Source: Geosiphon pyriformis (taxonomy: Eukaryota; Glomeromycota; Glomeromycetes; Archaeosporales; Geosiphonaceae). From it: a stretch of 64,000 nucleotides of DNA. Below are positions 12,097 to 23,831 of the stretch, piece after piece; within the stretch, counting starts at the first letter, position 1, and each line of letters begins with the position of its first letter. The stretch covers positions 634,137 through 698,136 of the forward strand of contig JAAOMT010000607.1 of NCBI GenBank assembly GCA_016748015.1, given 5' to 3'. The notes below the pieces were generated by a model. It searched no databases. It worked only from the letters and a program-made list of their open reading frames with translations, and had not been told where the DNA came from. The position numbers were made by a program, and so were the translations under genes.

Positions 12097-12609
12097 ATAT
12101 TTACAGTTTAGTTTTTTAATATTATTAAAATTAAAAGATTAGATATAATTTAAAATTATATAAATTGTTTGATAACTATAAATAGTTTGCATTATAACAG
12201 CAGCAATATTTACATCTTTTATCATAATTAGAAAAACAATTAAGAAAATTTTGTTCATAAATAACAACTTGTTATATAGAAAACAATTGAAATTCTATGA
12301 TTACCTTGGTGAAATTATAAAAGATATGAAGCTTATGAAGAAAACAACTTTAGAGATACAAGTAAAAATTTTGGGCATTATATGATTAAATGTTTCAAAA
12401 GTTTTGACTATTGCTAAAAGAATCAAAACTCTTATACAAAAATTTGGTCTCTTAAATACAAAACTTATTTCACTTTAGATATTATATATCTTATTTACAA
12501 AAAATTTCAACAAACTAGTAAGTTTTGAATTAGATAAAATTTTTCAATTAAATTATCTTATAAATAACTTGATTTTACCAAAACTCAATTTTTTTGGAGA
12601 GAATAATTT
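12097..12609 (+). mobile_element. short internal segment between two direct LTRs
   Basis: About 513 bp separate the two LTRs. It holds an ATAATTAGAAAAACAAT phrase like the start of the Gypsy1 gag region (minus strand near 61910) and a purine-rich GGAGAGAATAA just before the second LTR, as a polypurine tract would be. The first part also resembles the sequence that follows the second LTR. It is probably an internally deleted Gypsy or a product of LTR recombination. Confidence 0.5.
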
Positions 12610-13272
12610 TATTATTAAAAACCATAGTTTTTATTAGCTATTACATATATTAGCTACTAATATTAAATAATTAGCCACTTTATTTTTAGATAGTAATTAA
12701 TAATCTGATTATTAACTTAACTATTGATCTAAGTATTAATCTGATCAATAATTTAATTAATAATCTTATTATTAACCATTTTTAATAGTTATATAAACAA
12801 TAAATCTCTTAATTATAAAAAAATAGGATCAAAGTAACAAAATAAAATCTACTATTAATTCTTCTTTTTATATTGCTTATTCTTTTTTTTCTATTTTCAA
12901 GTATTTGAACATCTTGGAACAAAAGATTATTTGTTGATTTTTATATATTTTATCTTTTTTTTTCTTGATTTGTATTGTTAAAATTAGCCTAAAAAGTAAT
13001 TGTTTGCTTTTGTAATTCTTTAAATAAAGAAACAATTAAAAAGCACAACAATACTTGTTATTAATTCTAAAAATTGTTAAGTTGAAACATAGAATAATAG
13101 CAGTAATATTATTTTGTTGACAATTACAAACTATTTTTCTACTTTTAAATTTCCAGAAAATATTTACAACTGTAATTTTTATAAGACTGATCACACATAT
13201 TGAATTCTTATTTATTATCTTACAATCCTGTTTTCTTTGCTATTTATTAGTTTGTTACTCCAACTCATAATA
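12610..13272 (+). mobile_element. Gypsy1-family LTR, copy 2 (decayed)
   Basis: Aligns to the LTR at 11428-12096 in the same orientation but with many C-to-T and G-to-A changes; the TG...CA ends have become TA...TA. Seven 12-bp units are present at 12694-12777. Downstream sequence to about 13350 again resembles the sequence after copy 1. Confidence 0.75.
12694..12777 (+). repeat. seven 12-bp direct repeats in LTR U3
   Basis: Units run from TAATTAATAATC at 12694 through TTATTATTAACC at 12766, all related to the TGATCATTGACC unit of LTR copy 1. Confidence 0.8.
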
Positions 13273-13289
13273 ATATATTAAAATTATAT

Positions 13290-14026
13290 AAACTGGAATT
13301 ATTATAAATTTTTTCAATTTTATGTATAAAATAACAGTAAAATTATATTTGTAAAATAAATTTTAAATTTTAATTAAACTGTTTAAATTTTGGTAAACTT
13401 TAAAATTTAAAATAATATATAATTTACATATAATATTTAATTATATTTGCTAATTAATTATTATAATTAATTTAAAAATTAATAATTAAATAACTAAATT
13501 AAATACATGGGTAATTAAATAATTAAATAACAAATAAGTAAATAATAAAAAATTATATGTTTTTAATGGTTTTAAAATTAAATTTTAATTAATAATGCTG
13601 TCAAATAAATAACTTGGTCTTAATACTTAATGCAACTTCTAAAATCTATTTATCAGCTGTTGTCTGGTTTTGTTAAATTCAAATTAGGTTTAAAAAACAG
13701 TCTTAAGCTGTTTTGTGTAAAATTGGTATTTCAGGTTTTCTTGGATGTTATCATTAAAGTTGAATTTGCTAATTTTCTTTTTTAACCATACTTAATATTG
13801 TGAAATCTGTTGTGATTGCTGATTTTGTTTGCTGCTATTGGTTTTCATAATATTTTTAATATAGCTATTATACCCGAAGAGATAGATCTTTAAGTGTTTA
13901 GAAAAAAGGAAGAAATCTATCCACAACTCTGATGATAAATAACACGAGATCAATCATCGAAAACTTATTAATCGCGGGAATTCCAAAACGTCATTTCTTT
14001 GATGGAGCCACTTCTTGTGAATCTCT
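13290..14026. other. intergenic, 3' flank of the TFIIIC gene
   Basis: AT-rich low-complexity sequence to about 13560, then more balanced sequence to the TFIIIC stop codon at 14027, which should include its 3' UTR. No gene seen. Confidence 0.5.
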
Positions 14027-17000
14027 TCAAATAGTACAATATTTCTTCAAAAGTATCTGTGCAAGCCCAGGGGATCCACTTTGGATATATATAATGGAAA
14101 GATTATATGCTGCCTCTCTCTTGAGGTCTGTGTAATCATCCTTATTAGTCTCTTGGGAAGGGTCGATCCCTTCAGATGATTCCTAAAAAGAGTCTCTCCC
14201 CATTCAGACATTAGTAAATGGTCGGGTTAAAGAATACAAGAATAAAACATAACACAAATCACATGCCTTGTCTCTTTGTTGCCTTAATTGTTCTTTCAAA
14301 GAGGGTAATTCGAGAACTTTTTTATAGTAACTCACCGCCATATGATACAAACCTTGTTGAAAAATAAATAATGAGTTGATTATAATAGGATGAAAGAAAT
14401 TCAACCAAAATGTTAAATACCTAATTGATGATATGCTCGTCCTAGATTATACTCTGCTTCTTGACTTCCAGTTTGTAAGTCGTAGTATTTCAATAAGAAG
14501 TTGAATCCCTAATGAGAAATGCACCGCCATATACGAGATGTTGATAATAAAGATTTTAATTGAAATTCATATTGATCGTTAACTCACCTGTATAATTTGC
14601 ACTTGCCTATTATCAGTTTGTCGTTGCATTGAACGATGAAGATAGGCAACTCCTAAACATAAGTTAACCAAAGGATCTTTTGGTGCGAGCTCATAAGACT
14701 GCAAATAATATGCTATCACATTGATAGATTGATGTAAATTATGGGAACGAAAAATAAATAAACTTATTTGATTCGATTCTACCAATTACCAATTGCGGAG
14801 ACATAACTCCTGGCGCAAGCTAAAATATGACCATAAAGTGTCAGTAATGCCACATTTTTTCTCGAAGGGGTAAAGCTTGACGGATGAAGGTCGCTATGAT
14901 CAATAGCATCAGGTTTGGCCTGGCTCATAACTCGGGCCTCAATAACCTCGTGCATTGATTTGATCTGTCGGATAAAATACTTTTGAGAATTAGCTGCAGC
15001 ATAATAGCCTACAGCGTCAGTGCCGCTTTTGGCAAAAGATTATTAGATCATATTTCGACAATTAGGAGGAATTTATTCAAATGTAAAAAAAAAAGGTATA
15101 CCTTGTCATAGATGCACAATAAACTAGATATGGATTGGATCGAAATTGACTCTGAGTACAAAGCCACCTCGCAGTTTCACAAACAACCTCGTAATCATTA
15201 CCGTAAAGGCCACAAGCTTAAAAAGATATGCGAGATTAGGTAAAACACCAGAATACAACAAGAAATCAGACTCGAAAATACCCATTAGTATCATTTTAAG
15301 AATAAATCTCTGGCCTTCATTATGGAAAAAGACATTTGCAGCACAGGCTGCTTTGAGAACGGAATAGGCTTCTTTTTCAAAGCCATTTGTCACAGCTGTA
15401 ATGCTGTACTGTTGAAATACAATATGAAAAACAGTCATAATTCATGATCAAAATAAACTTTATATAATTTTGAGTACCTTGATAAAGAATTCAAACCATT
15501 CTTCAAAAGATTTTCCACGAAAATGTGTGCATTGTACAGTCGATTCTGGCGCAGCATTTGGTTCCAAAGAACCATCTGATGAAATTATGATTCAGAGGTT
15601 TTTTTAATGATAATTCAAAATAGATAATTCAAAAAAGTTCATGGTATTAACAAACCTATTTGCTGTTTCAATCTCTTTTCCATACTCTTGGCAGCCTCTT
15701 CAAGATCAGCTTCAGCAGCCTCATCAGTATCAGTTCCTTGTTTTCGTCGGCGCCCTCTTCGATTATAAAGACCCGTGAATCGTTTCATCTAATTAATAAA
15801 ATGTGAGAGGCTTGAAGGTTATTTAGGAAATACAAATAACCACGGAGCTAAATATTCTATTACCTTATCTTTAGGATAGAAAGCCTTTGTGCTCGTCCAA
15901 TCTTCGATTAAAATTTTGGCGGTTTTGATGAACTCCCGACAAGTATCGCGATCTCCGGCAGATAAACGCGAACTTAAAAGATCAAGCTTATGAAAGAGCG
16001 CTAAAGCTTCCTTCTCCTTCTCAGCTTCTTTTGCTTGGCGGACTTCCTGAGCCTTCGCTTGCGCAATTTCTCTGTATTCAAGACGCTTTTTGATTATAGA
16101 AATACTTCCATTATCAGACGCTTCTGCTGAACTGTTTGCAATTTCAAGGGTATCAGCATCTTCGACTAAATTTGGATCTTCATTTTGTCTTTCTTTGGCA
16201 GTGAAAGAATCTGCTATCGCGTTCGCTATAGCAAGACGACGTGCTTCCCGAATGCTTAGGACTATTTGTGGCAGAGCATGTATCGAAAGATTTAGTTAGG
16301 TAATGAAAGAATTTACTTGGTATGATCAGATTCTAAAAGCATACCCTCGTTTACAGTCTCTAATGCCTTTTGAGTTTCACCCATCTCCTCGTAAACTTCT
16401 GCAAGGGCCATTTTAACATCAAGACTTTCAGGAGCCTTTTGAATAGCTATGTTCGAAAGTGGAAGATATTAAAAAATCAAAATATGCTGCTATGGGGATC
16501 ATCAAAATGATACTTTACCAAATATAAAGTATTCAGCGGCCAGATCAAAATTCCCCATTTCTCGGTGACACAATCCCATTTGAGACCATGCTATTGGACT
16601 TTCGGTCTAAAATTAAGGGTTTAAAGAAATGTTTGATTATTAGATCAAAGATCACTAATTTAATGTATGAACCCACGTTTACCGATTCATGTGAAGTTAT
16701 CAACTCATATATATTCAGTGCATCGTTATATAAGCATTTTTCAAAAAATGTTTCGCCAACTTCGTAATATAAGTCCACATATGAACCTACGGAATATTCA
16801 AACAGTGAATTGATGTGAAGCTAAAGTTGAAAAAAAAAACAAATGGCTATTTGAATGTCTGTTAAGGCGAGAGGTGAAGATCAACAATTTACATGTACAT
16901 TGTACAGACCCTTCCTTCGTCAATTTGATCCAGCAGCAATCTGCATTGACCCAATTTAACTCTTAGCTCCAAAGGCAAGGTAACAGTTGATCCGCCCATC

Positions 17001-18743
17001 TGGCTTTTTACATGTTGATGATATCGGCCTCGAACATTAACCTTTCGTCTATTAAACTCGTTATCTTCATCGTATTCACGATCATCGTTGACCGGATCCC
17101 ACCAAGTTTCCTTCTCTCTCCCCTGTAACCATCGGACGGAGCGCCTTATACAATGAATAGCATAATCATATTTGTCAGCGGAAATATAAAGTTCTGCCAT
17201 AATATTTATATCCGAATATCCGAAAATGGAACCGCGATGGGAGATTTTTTGGGACATGTTTTTATAGTACTCAAATGTTTCCTGATATAATTTGATAGCA
17301 TTTTCGACCTCGTTTAGTTTTGTGAGAGCTCTTGTAATTTCTCTGATGATATTCATATCATGAGGCCTCATCTCGAGTAGACGGCGAAACCCCTCGAGCG
17401 CCTATAGAAATAATTTTAGTAATGGGTAAATAATTTACCAAATGAGTTTCCATAATACCTTTTTGTTATCGTCCGCTTGTGCAAATAAAATTGAGCGATC
17501 CCAAATAGTATCAACATCTGTAGGATCGAGCCGCAAGGCTTGGGAAAAGCAATAAATGGCTTGATGTATTGAATTGTGTTTTCTGCGAGGAATTCAACCA
17601 GGCAAAGACTATGTTAATAAAAATTGAGGAAATATAATTCAAGTTTGATCAAGTCTATATTCAAACTAACTTGCTAAGTAACCCTAATCTCTTCCATTCT
17701 GCAATATCTTTGGGTGTTAAATGGGCAGCCACCAAATGAAGTTGAATTGCCTTCTCATGATTACCCAATTCTTCTTGTATCATACCAAGGGTCCACCAGG
17801 CACCATGTACATAAGCATTCTTTTGTAGAACTTCCTGTAAAACTTCGACGGCCGAAGGAAGATCCTGTTCGATGTAGTAAGAATTAGCGGCACTCAACAA
17901 ATGATTAATTTCTGGGGAGTACGATTTCTTCTTTCGTCCTTTCTGTAAGGAACCCAAATTATTATTAGAAAAAGAGAGAAGAAATAAAATTCAGAAAGAA
18001 TCAAATAAAAGTTGATACCTTTTTTTTAACAGGTATTCCATTCACACGAGTCATCGTAAGCTCATCGGTAAACTGATCCCATCCTTCATCCATATTAATC
18101 TTATCCCAAACATGAGGATCACCAGCATTTTCCGCAAGGTCAATTCCAATTTCTTTGGCCTTTGATAAAAGTCGACTTCAAAATTTATCAAATTTGAGTA
18201 AGAGCTGACACAGAAGAAAGCAATAGTAGGATTAATGAATTATTCCTACTTAAAGCCATCGTGGGATTCCTCTCCATCATCATCATCCTCCTCCTCCTCC
18301 TCCTCCTCCTCTTCGGAATTGCCTTCCCCATTGACATCCAAAGCATATTTATAATTGCTAGTTTGACTTGGATTAAAAGATTGTTGGTGAGGTACATTGC
18401 TTGCATTTTCTTTGTCGTTAAAGACCTTTTCAGTAAATTCAATTCCATCATTTTTGGAATTTTCTTGGCCAAAAAAAACCTCTTCATTAAATTCTAAATC
18501 ATCTGGCTCCAAATCGCTTTCAATTGAATTAACATCTTCGAATGAATGGAGCAATTCTCCTGTAATGTCAAATTGGGAAGCTGGTTCAACAAATGTTGGG
18601 AGATACGGGGGAAAATGAGTGTTGATTTGACTTCTAGAATTATGTATAGATGGGTGAAGAAGATCAGCTATCCCCAGTATGTTTTCGTCATTAAGTAAGG
18701 CAGTGAAATTCTGAGGGATTGTGGCTCCATTGTTTTCTGTCAT
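14027..18743 (-). CDS. TFIIIC TPR subunit (Tfc4/Sfc4/GTF3C3-like)
   Basis: Eighteen exons, minus strand: 18743-18250, 18175-18019, 17942-17671, 17582-17459, 17401-16910, 16820-16683, 16606-16519, 16446-16345, 16261-15864, 15788-15656, 15575-15478, 15408-15282, 15216-15102, 15025-14790, 14712-14588, 14508-14421, 14352-14263, 14169-14027. Introns are GT-AG and phases close to 1139 codons, near the size of yeast Tfc4. An acidic N-terminus (Glu/Asp run near residues 143-159) precedes TPR arrays at about 220-350 and 370-640 (INHLLSAANSYYIEQ, YVHGAWWTLGMIQEELG), a basic RRGRRRK stretch near 765, and a second TPR block from about 860 (YYLQSYELAPKDPL, EAEYNLGRAYHQLG). In the nucleus this subunit bridges tRNA-gene promoters to TFIIIB. 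Start is ATG 18743; the frame further upstream opens only with TTG. The exon 5 donor and last junction are least certain. Confidence 0.9.
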
Positions 18744-18920
18744 TTCAAGACTCGCAGTGTTCAAAAGATCCGAATTAATGAGAATCAAGAATGTTTAGAT
18801 CCATGAATGAGATTTAAAAGATAAGATATCATAAAATTAAATCTAATTTATAGCATAGGAAACTTGGAGACAGGTAAGGAAAGTTCACTGATTCTTTTTC
18901 AACTGCATACTTACTAAAAA
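18744..18920. promoter_or_regulatory. shared promoter of a divergent gene pair
   Basis: Only 177 bp separate the start codons of the TFIIIC gene (minus) and the membrane-protein gene (plus), so both promoters and 5' UTRs must lie here. No clear TATA box is seen; a TAAATCTAATTTATAG stretch at 18838-18853 is the nearest thing. Confidence 0.6.
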
Positions 18921-20031
18921 ATGACCTGGTCAATAGCAAAAGTAACACGAGGGATGGAATTAGCCTGGCAAGGCTCTCTCCTTGCCTTTGAAAACCGTCG
19001 TTTCTACAAGCACTCTTACGTTCGCGTTTTTTTATGGCTAGCAGCATTTTCAGTCGCTTTATATATGCTAAGCATAACAGTTTTAACTCTCCCTTTCTAC
19101 ATTCTTCGTCTATTTGTCTTAATAATTTCATCTATATTTCGTCGTGATTTTCAACATTTCACCTCGAAAAATAACTATTTTCTTACTAATTGGGTTTTCA
19201 ATTTACCGTTTCTTGGTTTACTTTTTATGAGATATGTGTATCCACAACCACTAGACTCATTGTTCATTGAATCACTCCGACAAATCGATTTAGTCTATAT
19301 CAAAAAACATTCAGAAAGTGATGTTGACGCGGATGGTAAAATAATAGAATTACGACCACCATACGCAACCGCTCTAGAAAAATACGACGTATCAATACAA
19401 TATTGGAAAGAAATGAATGCATACCTTAAACGAACTCTCCGTGATTTAAAATGGACTGCACTATTATATCTGTGCTCATTTATCCCGATTCTTGGGACAT
19501 TTGTTTACCCATTAGCAAGTGGATACGCTTTAGTCCGCTCTTTGGGACTAACCTCCGCCACGACAGTTGGTATCCTAATATATATCATACCGGGAACAAA
19601 AAAGTTGGCAATTTTATTCCTTGAGACATTATTTGCTTCACGTATGTTAACGCGTGAATTATTGGAACCGTATTTCGCGCGGCTACAATTTGATCGTGAG
19701 ACGAAAAGACGTTGGTTTGCGGAGAGAGAAGCGATCCTGTTCGGTTTTTCGATTGCTTTTTATTTTTTTATAAGGATCCCTATTATTGGAATGTTTTTCT
19801 TTGGTGTGGCGCAGGTAAGCTGAAGATCTGCCCAGTTAATGAAATTTCTTTAAAGATTTTTTTCTGATTGGTTTCTTCCAGGCCGCTGCTGCTTTATTAC
19901 TGGTCAAAACAACAGAGCCACCACCACCACCAGGTTCCGAAACAGAATATGTTCAGGATATCAAGTACAAAGATAATAGATTGAAAAAGAAACCATATAA
20001 AGATTTCACACAGCTCGAGGAGAAAAAATAG
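18921..20031 (+). CDS. multi-pass membrane protein, UsgS/EI24-like
   Basis: Two exons, 18921-19814 and 19882-20031, joined at a GT-AG intron (GTAAGC donor, TTCCAG acceptor), give 347 residues. Hydrophobic segments lie at about 35-80 (two passes), 95-110, 180-205, 210-230 and 275-298, the last continuing across the splice. Between them are charged loops, including an ELLEPYF motif near 250 and a TKRRWF motif before the last membrane segment. A VKTTEPPPPPGSE stretch and a Lys-rich tail end the protein. The ELLEPYF / FGFSIAFYF / proline-tail pattern resembles fungal UsgS-type transmembrane proteins, which belong with the EI24/RRT8-like membrane proteins; function is not established here. It faces the TFIIIC gene head to head. 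CpG content is normal, unlike the surrounding repeats. Confidence 0.8.
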
Positions 20032-20224
20032 TAGTTGACTTTTCTTTGGGTATAAGAACCACAAAACGCTATGGTGGCCTATGAACATTAAACTTTGAGG
20101 AATTTGCTAATGTATATAAAATACTAAATAAAATATATTATTATTTTAAAATTTTACCAATATAAAAAAAACTTGATTGTATATATTGTGTAAATAAAAT
20201 AATTATCAACTTTTTTTAATGCTA

Positions 20225-20345
20225 TACCAAAGTGTTGGGCCTACGAACATGTGCTTTCTATACGTGACCAGCCACCCGGACTTATGTCAAGACTACACTA
20301 TGCTACAGCATAAAAGGCAAACAGCCCTAATTTCCTCATCCTAAT
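20225..20345 (-). mobile_element. orphan LINE 3' tail fragment
   Basis: On the minus strand TAGTGTAGTCTTGAC, then GGGTGGCTGGTCACGTATAG and AAAGCACATG align with the end of ORF2 and the 3' hairpin block of LINE B (30448-30499). The final CTCGTTAAAT-poly(A) part is not recognisable. The fragment points towards the membrane-protein gene, whose stop codon is about 190 bp away, so it may overlap that gene's 3' UTR. Confidence 0.65.
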
Positions 20346-21777
20346 TTAGTTTCACAAACGAATTCACTCAAATTTTCTCAATACTCGACTTAATAACAGG
20401 ATCAAAATAGATGCTATTAGCAGCAAAAGGTTTCTTTATAGCAGAAAACTTTATAAATTAAAAATAATAATTTTTAAAGTTTTTGTAACATTAGAATACG
20501 AAATATTCTAAATTTTAATAAAAAATTGTTTTATTAGAATATAAATTTTGAAATAGATAAAATTGTGGTAGAATTATACATTTTTTGATTTTTTTTAATA
20601 ATATAGCATTTTTTAAAACCAGATAATTATCTTTAATATTTTTAAAAATTATTCAAATTTATTTACTAATATATTATAAATTAGTTTCTTTAATTTAACA
20701 AAATTTGATCTTTCAAGCAAAAATAAAAACATTATGTTTTTTTTTGATTTATAATAAATTTATAATATGTTTAATAAATGAAATATATATGTGAAATATT
20801 AAGTTGTTTTGTTGTACTATTATAATTATTTAAACATATATTTTGGTTAAAAAAATAATGTTTACAAATATTTAAGTCAAAAATTAATATTTACACGATT
20901 CATATTTAATATGTAACATAAAAATAGTTAATAATATTAATTAAATAATACATAATTTTTTTATATATAATAAATATGATTTAACTATTACTTAAAACCA
21001 TACAATAAAAAATTATTATATAAAAGACATAATTTATGTGTTTATTATATATAACTAGCCATTTAAACCAGTTAAGATTACATTAAATATTTATTTTATT
21101 ATTTAATATTAAAAAATTTATCTTAATAAAACAAAACTAAAATTTAAGACAAAACAACAATACTTTTTGTAATAAAAAACCAAAAAAAAACCTAAAACAA
21201 AATCAATTAAACAAATATTATTACATATTTATTAAAATTAAACAAATTAATAATATTAAACATTGTAAAATTTTTATTAACTAAATCATATTTTTTATAT
21301 ATTATTTTAAATTTAAAATTGAATATTTAAATTTTTTTTCATAATTTTTAATCCAATTTTAAACAAAAACAATAATTTTTAAATAATATTAACTTAAGAT
21401 TTTTATAATAAAAATTATCTTAATAAATTTTGTATTTAATATAAAAAAAAACATTAAATTGTTTTTTTATTTATATATTAAATATAGTTAAAAAGAATTT
21501 AATTATTGATAAATTTATTAAAAAATAACCTTTTTATATATAAATATTAATTACTAGTTTTTTAATGTTATAATATTTGTTTTTAGCCAAAAAAAATAAT
21601 ATAATATATATAAATTTTATTAAAAAATTGGTTTTCTAAAATTAATATATATTAGAATTTTTTAAAATTTTTTTCTTATTATTATTAATATTTTTTAATA
21701 TATATAAACCAATTAATTTACAATTTATAAAACCAAATTTAAAATATTTATTAAAATATTATATTTATATTAAAAAA
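20346..21777. other. extremely AT-rich stretch, no gene
   Basis: Almost pure A/T runs from about 20430 on, with hardly any CpG. Probably fully decayed repeats, given that a comparable stretch at 40.5-41.4 kb can be aligned to a transposon; no alignment was achieved here. Confidence 0.5.
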
Positions 21778-22392
21778 ATCAATCAGTTGTTGGACACTCA
21801 TGCAGCAGTTTGAGGTGTGCATTCTAGTTTAATTCATTCTTCTTCAGATGTCTTGCAGCTGATGTTTACTTGTGTATCTAACATTTCAGTTAGTACTGCT
21901 CTATGTAAAGGTTTTGTTTTCAAGGATTGGTTTTGTGAATTTGTTTCTGTCTTCAAGGATTCTAGGATAGCGGGTCAAAACATTGTGGCCTTTGTGCATG
22001 AGTTTAGCTTGACTTTTTGAGAAGACATTTGGTTGGTTCGTGCCAAGCACTGTGCTTTTATGGAAAAGAATGAGCTTATTCTGTGCAATAAGTCAGCTCC
22101 TGTCTCAATTTTTGGGCTTTCTTTAGGGCTGTTATCTGGTGTGACTCGGCTGCTGAGTGTTGCTAAGGCGATTGGTGTTGGTTTTGAATTCTGTAAGTCT
22201 TGTTTGTTTTTTTCAGGCATAGGGGATGAGGTTTCTGTTCATATAGGTGCTTAGTGTTGTCCTAATTGGTCCGAGTGGCTGGTCACGTGTAGATAATGCA
22301 TGATTCACACCTAGTTTAGATCATTTGTATAATGTATTGCACTAGGCAGTGTTTGAACTTCGCTCGTTAAATGTTAATAAAAAAAAAAATCA
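21778..22392 (+). mobile_element. LINE A: 5'-truncated LINE, ORF2 C-terminus and tail
   Basis: Similarity to LINE B begins abruptly at TTGTTGGACACTCATGC (B: 29983 on) and continues to the ORF2 stop at 22253, a 3' tail with the CTCGTTAAAT block, and 11 A. One frame is mostly open, with stops at 21811 and 22018; the second is TGA where LINE B has TGG. A short TCAAT on both sides may be the target duplication. Classic 5' truncation; the hairpin block is at 22283-22304. Confidence 0.85.
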
Positions 22393-23669
22393 ATTAATAT
22401 TTTTTATTATATTATAATTAATAAACTTAAATACACAAAACAATTTTCACAAAACATTATTTATAAACTTATAAAGTAATTTAATTACATGTTAAATATT
22501 CTTAAATATTATAATATTATAAGCTTTAATAAATTGATTTTTTATTTGCATTAATAAAATCAAAGTTAATTTTACATAATTCTTATTTAATAATCTTATT
22601 ATTAATAACTTTAAAAAAATTTTAAATTTTAAATTACATAATACAAAAATTTTTTTCTTAAATATTTATTATAATAACTTAAAATATTTAATAGTATTTC
22701 TAATTAATAAATATTTAAAACAGCTTGACTATTTAAAAACAATTTGACAATACTATTAGTTAAAACAATATTCAAAATTAAAATAATTATTTAAATTTTT
22801 ATTATAATAAAAAATAACAAATTAATAATTTTAATATTTAATTCAAAATTTAAATTAAAAAAAGAAGTTATAATATTATCTATAATTTTAAAAATATTAA
22901 TACTTTTTAATAAAATAAAAATATATAACAAATTATATTAAACAAAACTTTTTCAGTTTTTACCAAATTAAAAAAATTTTAAATATTATTATTACAAAAA
23001 TTCATAACCAAAAAACCAAATAATACATAAATATTTTTAATATTATGTTTTAGAAATCCAATTATTTTATTAAATTAACAAATATTAATTTATATAAATC
23101 AAGTTTTTTTTAATAATAAAAAGTTTTTTAATTAAAAACTGATTTTTTTTGTTTATAAACTGGTTAATAAATATTAAACCAAATTGTTTTAAAGATATTA
23201 CAACCAAAAAATAATCAATTTTTCTTAAAATTTTAAACAAAAACATCAATAATAATATAAATTTTTTTTTGATATATTAATTAATAATATTTTTAATTTA
23301 ACTATAATTAATTTTTTAAATTAATTCTAATTGTATAATAATAATAATATAATAAAAGTTTTTGTTAATATTATAATGTAAACTTTTTTTTAAATCTTAA
23401 TTGTTTTTAAAAACTAATTTAAAATATATTTATTATTATTAAAACTTTTTTTGAAATTATTTTTATAATTGTTTAAAGTATTTTAATATATAAACATAAA
23501 ATATTAATGGTTTTTTTGTATTTTTTTTAAATTTAACAATAAAGTTTTGATTAATTAATAATAATATAAATAATTTTTTTTAAAAATTATGAATTTAAAA
23601 AATTCAATTGCTAAATAATAGTTTTATTTAATAAATAGATATAAATAAGTTTTTTAATAATTTTATTAA
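22393..23669. other. extremely AT-rich stretch, no gene
   Basis: Only homopolymer-like A/T sequence. Part of 23090-23300 has a faint resemblance to the ORF1-only element at 5590-5790, but the alignment is too gapped to call. Confidence 0.4.
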
Positions 23670-23831
23670 AATAATTAGTACAAAAAAAAAAAAAAATTCT
23701 ATATATCTTTTCTCTTGTCGATCTCCTGGCCACTGTGAAAGCAAGAGAATTTTTAGGAAAAATCACTTTACTTTATTCCTTTACCCTTTGTTCATCAAGT
23801 TATTTCTTCTACTATATCTCTATTTGTCATA

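Noticed and set aside
15124-15281. Unspliced reading through the end of TFIIIC exon 12
   Set aside because: Continuing past 15282 gives a hydrophobic out-of-family stretch and a stop, whereas splicing 15282 to 15216 restores frame and a charged TPR-like sequence.
18261-18497. Plus-strand frame rich in Leu and Ile opposite the TFIIIC exon 1
   Set aside because: It is the antisense of the Glu/Asp codon repeat and lacks splice or motif support; the minus-strand exon has conserved context.
18744-18788. Possible extension of the TFIIIC N-terminus to 18788
   Set aside because: The codon at 18788 is TTG; the first ATG in frame is 18743.
22900-23400. Possible second bleached copy of the ORF1-only element
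   Set aside because: A 30-bp stretch looks similar to 5650-5690, but flanking alignment needs many gaps and transversions; random AT-rich sequence could do as well.
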